From the NCBI GenBank assembly GCA_030693565.1, contig JAUYAJ010000597.1, positions 1-6,864 of the forward strand: a stretch of 6,864 nt of DNA, read 5' to 3'. Made by a program: the position numbers and the translations under genes. This document shows positions 1-4,429 of this stretch, in pieces. The notes below the pieces were generated by a model. The model did not search any database, was not told the DNA's origin, and saw only the letters and a list, made by a program, of their open reading frames with translations. Position 1 is the stretch's first letter. Every line of letters begins with the position of its first letter. This DNA is from Rubrivivax sp. (GTDB lineage Bacteria; Pseudomonadota; Gammaproteobacteria; Burkholderiales; Burkholderiaceae_C).

Positions 1-1
1 C

Positions 2-76
2 GCCGCGCTGGTGGCCATCGACCCGGCGCGCGAATGGGTGGTCCACTTCGCGGCATTGGGCGTTCCATCGGCTTGA
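2..76 (+). CDS. C-terminal end of an unidentified protein (5' truncated by window)
   Basis: The reading frame is open from base 2 and stops at TGA 74-76, leaving 24 residues ending in FAALGVPSA. Most codons have G or C at the third position, as in the clear genes nearby, which supports real coding. The overlapping frames give Arg/Gly/Ala-rich translations typical of shadows. Too little remains to show a domain, and I do not recognise the family. It converges with the DUF2459-family gene, whose stop lies 57 bases downstream. A weak 5-bp stem (AGCGG/CCGCT) lies in that gap, without a T-run. Confidence 0.5.
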   Translation, partial: AALVAIDPAREWVVHFAALGVPSA

Positions 77-133
77 TCGGAGCGCTTGGCCAGGCTGTGC
101 AGCGGCTTGCACGACCGCTTGATTCAGCAGGAT

Positions 134-847
134 TCAGGGCGCCGCCTGCACCGTCAAGCCATGGCGTCGCAGTTGCGCGAACAGCGCCCCCGAGGTCGGC
201 GACAGCACCGGGCCAAGCGGCACGCCGGCCTGGCGCAGCATGGCGGCGGTCCAGACATTGCAGGTGGCCAACAGGTGGAAGGGCTCGCGCGATGCATAGA
301 AGCGGCTCCTGCCGTACAGCCCGGGCCCGAGCGGGATCGGCTGGCCGGCCGCATCCAGCTCGTGGCTGGCGGCGATGGCGGCCACCAGCCGCGCCAGGCC
401 CTGCGACGTGATCTGCAGGGCAACGATCTCAGCCGCTGCGAACTGGCGCTCGACCGGGCCGCTGAAGGCCACCCTGTGCAGCACGCCCGCACTCGGCCAC
501 AGCAGCGCGCGCAGCCCGAGCCAGACGGACGGGTCCGGCGCCTGGTAATACGCGCGGTCGCCCCAGCCAACTTCGAGGTATTCGGCGCCGTCCAGATCGC
601 GACGTGCCGGCCAGGCGTCTGCCGGCACGTCGCCGACACGCACGACGATGCCGCTGTGCCAGCCGTGGCGCACGACATGGATGCGGTGCGGCGACTCCGG
701 CGCGCCGCCGTGCATCGATTGCGCGGCGCAGCCTGCGGCCAGCAGCATGAGCGCAAGCAGCAACAGAACTGCGAGCGGCCTGAAGCACCCGCGGACCGGC
801 CCCAAGGCAGGGTGCGGTGCCAAGTACGGTTGCTTGTTCGGTGCCAT
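134..847 (-). CDS. TIGR02117/DUF2459-family putative lipoprotein
   Basis: A 237-residue protein. A hydrophobic stretch at residues 25-39 ends at Cys40 (LLAAGC), so it is probably an exported lipoprotein, although Ala rather than Leu at -3 makes the lipobox imperfect. The mature part has the features I associate with TIGR02117/DUF2459: VVRHGWHSGIVV (59-70), EVGWGDRAYY (92-101), LWPSAGVLH (116-124), LGPGLYGRSRFY (173-184) and LLATCNVWTA (192-201). Conserved His61/His64 and Cys196 could form a papain-like Cys-His site, but that is inference; the family has no established activity that I know of. The ATG at 847 was chosen because it sits just ahead of the signal segment. The frame stays open to 1180, but that part overlaps the divergent gene. 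No good Shine-Dalgarno sequence is visible. The neighbour at 924 is also a putative lipoprotein, 76 bases away and divergent. Confidence 0.87.
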   Translation of the reverse strand: MAPNKQPYLAPHPALGPVRGCFRPLAVLLLLALMLLAAGCAAQSMHGGAPESPHRIHVVRHGWHSGIVVRVGDVPADAWPARRDLDGAEYLEVGWGDRAYYQAPDPSVWLGLRALLWPSAGVLHRVAFSGPVERQFAAAEIVALQITSQGLARLVAAIAASHELDAAGQPIPLGPGLYGRSRFYASREPFHLLATCNVWTAAMLRQAGVPLGPVLSPTSGALFAQLRRHGLTVQAAP

Positions 848-923
848 GGTCGGTGTGATGTGCGAACTGTGCGTTGACACGATTCGGTAGTATGGCCACC
901 CAGCTTCCCGGGATCGGAGTCCG

Positions 924-1601
924 ATGTCATTGCCGATGTTCGCCGCCGCCGGCACCGAGCCTGGCTGCCCAAGACCGGCTGGCAGCCCCCAAGCCACCCG
1001 GCCACCCGCAGTCAAGCTCACGACCCCTGGGCTCGCGGCCAGGGCAGCGGTGGCGCTGCTCGGCCTGGGCCTGACGGCCTGCGCCGCGCTGCTGCCCCGG
1101 GGTGGCAGCGACCAGCCGTCCCCTTTCGACAGTTTCGATGCGGCGCGCCTGGCACTTGAGCGGGTCGTTCCGATGCGCACCTCGCTGGCCGAGTTGAAAG
1201 CGCTTGGGTTCGACCCCTATGCCAGCAAGAACGTGACGCTCATACCCTACCCGGCCATCGTCGCGCGCCTGGCGCCTCATCCCGGCGTGCCGCTGGAGTC
1301 GCTCGACGCCGGGGTGCGCGAGTGCATCGCCGCACAGAGCGCCTGCCGGGCCTACGCTTTCCAGCTCGGCGAACAATCCCGGCGCCGCGCAGGCTCGTTC
1401 TGGCTGGATCTGCTGAACTTCAGCCGCACGACCTATGTGACAGGATGGCGCTTCGACGGTTTGGTGGTGATGCGTGGCGAGCTTGTGCTGTTCCGCAACT
1501 ACGGCGGCGAAGCGCGCATCGACCGTGTCGAGCACCAGGTCAATCCCTTGGGGCCGCTGCAGGGCGCTGGCGACCAGATCGGCAACCGGCTGCTCAACTG
1601 A
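924..1601 (+). CDS. Putative lipoprotein of unknown function
   Basis: A 225-residue protein. A hydrophobic segment (residues 41-52) ends in the lipobox LTAC with Cys53, suggesting an SPII-processed lipoprotein. The mature domain begins around residue 67 (PFDSFDAARLALERVVP). It contains a PMRTSLAELKALGFDP stretch (82-97) that resembles the helical start of small BamE/SmpA-type domains, but the match is too weak to name. The C-terminal half is rich in aromatic residues (FWLDLLNFSRTTYVTGWRFD) and ends in a conserved-looking NYGGEARIDRVEHQVNP. Only two Cys residues (about 134 and 140) lie beyond the lipobox. The start is the ATG at 924, preceded by GGAG at 916-919 with short spacing. It leaves an unusually long polar N-region of about 37 residues, so a later start is possible. 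I do not recognise the family; an envelope function is inferred from the signal only. Confidence 0.8.
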   Translation: MSLPMFAAAGTEPGCPRPAGSPQATRPPAVKLTTPGLAARAAVALLGLGLTACAALLPRGGSDQPSPFDSFDAARLALERVVPMRTSLAELKALGFDPYASKNVTLIPYPAIVARLAPHPGVPLESLDAGVRECIAAQSACRAYAFQLGEQSRRRAGSFWLDLLNFSRTTYVTGWRFDGLVVMRGELVLFRNYGGEARIDRVEHQVNPLGPLQGAGDQIGNRLLN

Positions 1602-1667
1602 GCGCGCCCCGAGACAACCCGCGCGGCGGCGGTTCGGCGCTGACACGACAGGCGGCTGCAATGTCCA

Positions 1668-1688
1668 AGCCGGGCAAAAGGCCGGGCT
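1668..1688. terminator. Candidate hairpin between convergent genes
   Basis: AGCCGGGC, a five-base loop AAAAG, then GCCGGGCT form an 8-bp stem with one central G-G mismatch. It sits midway in the 133-base gap between the stop of the plus-strand lipoprotein gene (1601) and the stop of the minus-strand universal stress protein gene (1735). That position suits a bidirectional terminator, but neither side has a T-run, so classical Rho-independent termination is doubtful. Confidence 0.35.
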
Positions 1689-1734
1689 GGGGAGCATGGT
1701 GCGCAGCAACTGCAGCGCCCCCACCGCACAGGCT

Positions 1735-2256
1735 TCAGCGCACGATCAGCACCGGCCCTTTGGCCAGGTGCACCACCTGGTACGCCACCGAGCCGAGCAG
1801 CAGCGACTCGGCAGCCGTCAGCCCATGTGAACCGATGGCGATGCCTCGGCTGCCCAGTGCCTGGGCCATGCGCGCGATCTCCGGCGCCGCCTCGCCCATG
1901 ACCACGTGCAGGCGCCAGCGGATCGACGCGGCGTCAAGCAACTGGCGCGCCTGGGCCGTGGCTTGCCAGCCGCGGCGCGGCAGTTCGGTTTCTGCAGCTT
2001 CCTTGACCAGCCAGGGCTGGACGTTGACGAGATCGACGGCGCCACTGCGTTCCACCTCGACCAGGCGCACCACCATCGACAGGCTGCGCAGCGAGCAGTC
2101 TGATCCATCCACCGCCGCCAGCCAGTGCCGGCGACCGGCGTCGTCGCTGGCCCCGGCGCCGTGCCAGGTCACGGCGATGAGCCGGTCGATGTCGTCGCGC
2201 CGCTGCGCGGTCGGCGTCGGCGTCGGCGCCGGGTTCTGAGTTTCTGCGTCGTTCAT
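1735..2256 (-). CDS. Universal stress protein (UspA family) with N-terminal Pro/Thr extension
   Basis: A 173-residue cytoplasmic Usp-fold protein. The core begins near residue 44 (RHWLAAVDGS, with the usual Asp50) and ends PVLIVR. The nucleotide-binding signature G-x2-G-x9-G-S is complete: Gly142, Gly145, then Gly155-Ser156 (IGSHG...LLLGS). This places it with the ATP-binding Usp type. The first 43 residues are extra to a normal Usp and include a PAPTPTPT tract. The ATG at 2256 is preceded by GGGAG at a six-base spacing. It overlaps the stop of the TerC-family gene as ATGA (2253-2256), so it is probably translationally coupled and co-transcribed with that gene. It is last in the four-gene minus-strand run. 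Usp proteins generally support survival under stress; the specific signal here is unknown. Confidence 0.92.
   Translation of the reverse strand: MNDAETQNPAPTPTPTAQRRDDIDRLIAVTWHGAGASDDAGRRHWLAAVDGSDCSLRSLSMVVRLVEVERSGAVDLVNVQPWLVKEAAETELPRRGWQATAQARQLLDAASIRWRLHVVMGEAAPEIARMAQALGSRGIAIGSHGLTAAESLLLGSVAYQVVHLAKGPVLIVR
2211..2228. repeat. Three tandem copies of TCGGCG inside the usp gene
   Basis: Three perfect copies of the 6-base unit TCGGCG encode, on the minus strand, the alternating Pro-Thr residues of the N-terminal tract. Because the unit is a multiple of three, slippage would change protein length without shifting the frame. Confidence 0.7.
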
Positions 2257-3224
2257 GAAGTGCTCCCGGGAGATTTGCGGCCCGACAGCTTCAGGCTGAG
2301 GATCACGGAAATCAGGATGATCGAGCCGACGATGGCCAGCGACCACTGCACTGGCATGTGGAACCAGGGCATCACCAGCATCTTGGTGCCGATGAACACC
2401 AGCACGATCGCCAGACCGTATTTGAGCAGGTGGAAGCGCTCGGCCATGTCGGCGAGCAGGAAGTACAGCGCGCGCAGCCCCATGATGGCGAAGATGTTGG
2501 AGGTGAACACGATGAACGGGTCGGTGGTGATCGCGTAGATGGCGGGAATGCTGTCGTCGGCGAACAACTGGTCGCTGTTATCGATCATCACCAGCACCAG
2601 GAACATCGGCGTGGCGTAGCGCAGGCCATTGATGCGGACGAAGAACTTTTCGCCGTGAAAGACCGGCGTGATGCGCATGTGGCCACGCAGCCAGCGCAGC
2701 AAGGGGTTCTTCTCGAGGTCAGGCTTGTGCTCGGCGAAGATCAGCATCTTGACCCCGGTCAGCACCAGGAACGCGCCGAACACATAGAGGATCCAGGCGA
2801 ACTCCGACACCAGCCAGACGCCGGCCAGGATCATCCCCGCGCGCATCACGATCGCGCCCAGCACGCCATAGAGCAGCACGCGGCGCTGCAGCTCCGGCGG
2901 CACGGCGAAGTAGGTGAAGATCATCACGAACACGAACATGTTGTCCACCGACAGCGATTGCTCGATCAGATAACCGGTGAAGAACTCGAGCGCCTTGCGG
3001 TTGGCCATCTCGCGGCCGGCCGTGGCGTCCAGGTACCACCACAGCAGGATGCCGAAGGCGATGGCCAAGCTGACCCAGGCGGCCACCCAACTGCCAGCCT
3101 CCTTGACCGAGACGCGGTGGGCCTTGTTGCCGCCCAGGACAAACAGGTCCAGCGCCAGCATGGCCAGCACGAAGGTGATGAAGCCGGCCCACATCGGGGC
3201 GGTCGCAAAGGATTCGATGTTCAC
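2253..3224 (-). CDS. TerC/Alx-family integral membrane protein
   Basis: A 323-residue polytopic inner-membrane protein of the TerC/Alx family, whose members are linked to metal (Mn2+) export or tolerance, alkaline pH and tellurite resistance. It is full length. The N-terminus has MWAGFITFVLAMLALDLFVL (11-30) and the family feature GGNKAHRVSVKEA (31-43). The first acidic motif is FFTGYLIEQSLSVDN (81-95), with Glu88, Asp94 and Asn95. The second motif (214-227) reads IDNSDQLFADDSIP, followed by AITTDPFIVFTSNIFAIMGLR (231-251). I recall this second motif as VE-x-[ST]D-x2-FAVDS[IV]P in Alx/TerC, so Asp215 replaces Glu, and Asn216, Gln219 and Asp223 are polar where hydrophobic residues are usual. 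The start is GTG at 3224. No good Shine-Dalgarno sequence precedes it, only GAGAAACC repeats. ATG at residue 11 is a poorer alternative because the family has residues before it. The stop overlaps the downstream usp start. Confidence 0.95.
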   Translation of the reverse strand: MNIESFATAPMWAGFITFVLAMLALDLFVLGGNKAHRVSVKEAGSWVAAWVSLAIAFGILLWWYLDATAGREMANRKALEFFTGYLIEQSLSVDNMFVFVMIFTYFAVPPELQRRVLLYGVLGAIVMRAGMILAGVWLVSEFAWILYVFGAFLVLTGVKMLIFAEHKPDLEKNPLLRWLRGHMRITPVFHGEKFFVRINGLRYATPMFLVLVMIDNSDQLFADDSIPAIYAITTDPFIVFTSNIFAIMGLRALYFLLADMAERFHLLKYGLAIVLVFIGTKMLVMPWFHMPVQWSLAIVGSIILISVILSLKLSGRKSPGSTS

Positions 3225-3227
3225 AAA

Positions 3228-3243
3228 GGTTTCTCGGTTTCTC
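3228..3243. repeat. Two tandem copies of GGTTTCTC in the terC leader
   Basis: The 8-base unit GGTTTCTC occurs twice in direct succession and is followed by GG. On the minus-strand mRNA this is GAGAAACC twice, ending 3 bases before the GTG start of the TerC-family gene. It occupies exactly the place of the ribosome binding site, where no canonical AGGAGG-like sequence is present. Confidence 0.6.
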
Positions 3244-3313
3244 GGAGGGTGTCAGCGGGCGCAGTCAAGCGCCACGGCACGCGTCATGGCAAGCGCTGGC
3301 GTCAGGCAAGGCG

Positions 3314-3580
3314 TCAGTCGAAGATGTCGCTCAACCACGACTTGCGGCGGCTTTTGCGGTGGTCATGGGAGCGGTGATGGTCAGAATCCACGAAGTCGGG
3401 GCGCGCTCGCTGAACGTCGCCACGCTCGGGCGTGCGTGGCACCGCCACGGCGCGTTCGATCAGCTTGTCGAGCTCGCCGCGATCGAGCCACACGCCCCGG
3501 CATTGCGGGCAGTAGTCGATCTCGATGCCTTGGCGGTCGCTCATCACGAGGTGGACATCAGGGCAGTGAGGGCATTTCAT
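3314..3580 (-). CDS. Small TFIIB-type zinc-ribbon protein (zf-TFIIB domain)
   Basis: An 88-residue protein. The N-terminal half is a zinc ribbon of the zf-TFIIB (PF13453) type: Cys3 and Cys6 (CPHC), then Cys24 and Cys27 (YCPQC), followed by the family hallmark RGVWLDRGELDKLIE (28-42). The C-terminal half is charged and His-rich (DSDHHRSHDHRKSRRK) and ends SWLSDIFD. No signal peptide or membrane segment is visible, so it is probably cytoplasmic. The function of these small bacterial zinc ribbons is not established; nucleic-acid or protein binding and metal sensing are guesses. The start is ATG 3580, preceded by AGGA at a seven-base spacing; the frame upstream lacks coding character. It lies between the first usp (126-base gap) and the TerC-family gene (89-base gap), all on the minus strand, suggesting an operon. 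Confidence 0.93.
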   Translation of the reverse strand: MKCPHCPDVHLVMSDRQGIEIDYCPQCRGVWLDRGELDKLIERAVAVPRTPERGDVQRARPDFVDSDHHRSHDHRKSRRKSWLSDIFD

Positions 3581-3585
3581 GGTGT

Positions 3586-3596
3586 GTTCCTGGAAC
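3586..3596. promoter_or_regulatory. 11-base palindrome at the zinc-ribbon gene RBS
   Basis: GTTCC-T-GGAAC is a perfect palindrome around one base. It overlaps the AGGA ribosome binding site of the minus-strand zinc-ribbon gene, starting 5 bases upstream of its ATG. It shares the 9-mer AGTTCCAGG (minus 3597-3589) with the palindrome at 4368-4381. It could be a protein site, a small mRNA hairpin or chance. Confidence 0.3.
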
Positions 3597-3625
3597 TGGC
3601 GTTGCCGCCGAAGGTTGTTTGCAGG

Positions 3626-3642
3626 GGTCGACCCAGGTCGAC
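3626..3642. repeat. Two GGTCGAC copies spaced 10 bases apart
   Basis: GGTCGAC starts at 3626 and again at 3636, one helical turn apart. The first copy lies inside a perfect 10-base palindrome, GGGTCGACCC (3625-3634). The pair sits in the 126-base gap upstream of the zinc-ribbon gene. No convincing -10/-35 pair was found beside it. Confidence 0.35.
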
Positions 3643-3706
3643 GGCCGCGTGCGATCAAGACGCATGGCGTCCCGATGGCCGCGAACATGCGGGTTCAGCG
3701 TGGCCG

Positions 3707-4318
3707 TCAATAGGCCCAGCCCCAGAGCAGAAGCGCGCCGGCACCGAGCGCGCACGGAAGGCCCACACGCTCAAGGGCGCCAGGTCGGTCGCCGGCAACC
3801 ACCTCGACCGGTACCGAGGTCCGCACGATGACCCGGTTGGTCAGCGAACTCTCGACCCACCGCAACAGCGACCCTTTGCGCGCGGTGCCCATGACGATGC
3901 GCTGGCAGCCCAGTCGGCGCGCCGCGGCAACGATGCGTTCGGCTTTGTCGCCGACCTCGGCATGGACGGTATAGGCCACAGCCGCATCGTCCAGCATGCG
4001 CCGTGCCGGCGCGAGCGCCTCCATGGACATCTCGCGATGGAACTCGGCCCGCACCTGGCGGCCGACGAAACGGGCGACGTAGCTGGAGAACGGCACTTGC
4101 ACGTTGAGAAGGTGGATCTCGAGACCGGCGTCGGTGGCAACTTCATGCACGACCTGGCGCACGCCATAGAGTGAACTTGACGACCCATCGATCGGGACCA
4201 GCACGCGGGACATGGCACGCGCGCCGCCATCTCCGGTGCGGGCAAGGTCGATCCGGGCTCGGGCTGCGACCGGCAACACGCCCGCCGGGCGCTCCTGGCT
4301 GTGAGTTTGAGAGTACAT
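3707..4318 (-). CDS. Universal stress protein (UspA family) with hydrophobic C-terminal tail
   Basis: 203 residues from ATG 4318. The Usp core begins at residue 36 (MSRVLVPIDGSSSS, Asp44) and continues through IHLLNVQVP (68-76), TVHAEVGDKAERIV (117-130) and CQRIVMGTARKGS (138-150). The ATP-binding signature G-x2-G-x9-G-S is degenerate: Gly144 remains, Arg147 replaces the second Gly and Ser157 the third. The protein may therefore not bind ATP in the usual way. The last residues, about 187-203 (GLPCALGAGALLLWGWAY), form a hydrophobic segment long enough to anchor the tail in the membrane. I recall related Burkholderiales Usp proteins with both traits. Start choice: ATG 4318 has AAGGA upstream and fits a candidate promoter. 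ATG 4213 (168 residues) fits the family's usual N-terminus but has no Shine-Dalgarno sequence. It is first in the minus-strand run and divergent from nhaR. Confidence 0.9.
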   Translation of the reverse strand: MYSQTHSQERPAGVLPVAARARIDLARTGDGGARAMSRVLVPIDGSSSSLYGVRQVVHEVATDAGLEIHLLNVQVPFSSYVARFVGRQVRAEFHREMSMEALAPARRMLDDAAVAYTVHAEVGDKAERIVAAARRLGCQRIVMGTARKGSLLRWVESSLTNRVIVRTSVPVEVVAGDRPGALERVGLPCALGAGALLLWGWAY

Positions 4319-4356
4319 CCCGATCCATCCTTACCGCAGCCGGCGGCGACGTGAGG

Positions 4357-4385
4357 AATCTAGAGCGCCTGGAGTTCCAGGTAAA
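4357..4385 (-). promoter_or_regulatory. Candidate sigma70-type promoter for the usp run
   Basis: Read on the minus strand, TTTACC (4385-4380, four of six matches to TTGACA) is followed by a 17-base spacer and TAGATT (4362-4357, four of six matches to TATAAT). Transcription would begin near 4350, about 30 bases before the usp ATG at 4318. The match is only moderate, but the spacing is ideal and the site lies in the divergent gap. Confidence 0.35.
4368..4381. promoter_or_regulatory. 14-base palindrome CCTGGA-GT-TCCAGG, candidate operator
   Basis: It has six-base arms with perfect complementarity around a two-base centre, in the 111-base divergent region between usp and nhaR. It fills most of the spacer of the candidate minus-strand promoter, touching the -35, and ends 48 bases before the nhaR start. 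The placement suits a regulator controlling the usp run, nhaR or both. The binding protein is unknown. Confidence 0.45.
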
Positions 4386-4408
4386 TGCGAAATATTCATC
4401 CGTATCAT
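4386..4408. promoter_or_regulatory. AT-rich LysR-type (T-N11-A) candidate box and nhaR -10
   Basis: A local AT-rich island in GC-rich DNA. T4386-N11-A4398 lies within ATG-N9-CAT (4385-4399), the loose pattern bound by LysR-type regulators. TATCAT (4403-4408) matches five of six bases of a -10 element and would start transcription about 15 bases before the nhaR GTG. No acceptable -35 lies upstream, as is common at activator-dependent promoters. T-N11-A is a very permissive pattern, so this is tentative. Confidence 0.3.
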
Positions 4409-4418
4409 CCTGAAAATC

Positions 4419-4425
4419 GGGAGGG
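4419..4425 (+). promoter_or_regulatory. Strong ribosome binding site deciding the nhaR start
   Basis: GGGAGGG ends four bases before the GTG at 4430. It outweighs the upstream in-frame ATG at 4385, which has only CAGG three bases before it and would add 15 residues not typical of LysR proteins. Confidence 0.75.
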
Positions 4426-4429
4426 TCAA

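Noticed and set aside
86..877. Plus-strand 263-residue open frame opposite the DUF2459-family gene
   Set aside because: The minus strand carries clear family motifs and a signal segment. The plus-strand translation is Arg/Gln/His-rich with no domain features.
874..879. Perfect TTGACA between the two divergent lipoprotein genes, as a -35 element
   Set aside because: The only -10-like sequence downstream (TATGGC at 891) is 11 bases away, too close, and nothing suitable lies at 16-18 bases.
927..1724. Minus-strand open frame opposite the 924-1601 lipoprotein gene
   Set aside because: The plus-strand frame has a lipobox and a better-organised hydrophobic pattern. The minus frame has shadow composition and no ribosome site.
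3225..3313. yybP-ykoY (Mn2+) riboswitch before the TerC-family gene, as found upstream of E. coli alx
   Set aside because: The 89-base leader shows no recognisable yybP-ykoY conserved core or paired stems by eye; it is mainly the GAGAAACC repeat and GC-rich sequence. A covariance-model search would settle this.
2358..3377. Long plus-strand open frame antisense to the TerC-family gene, His/Gln/Asp-rich
   Set aside because: It is the complement-frame shadow of a strongly recognised TerC-family gene in GC-rich DNA. It has no family features and a composition typical of antisense frames.
4385..4429. Upstream ATG at 4385 as the nhaR start
   Set aside because: The GTG at 4430 has a far stronger ribosome site and gives the usual LysR N-terminus starting just before NYKHLHYF.
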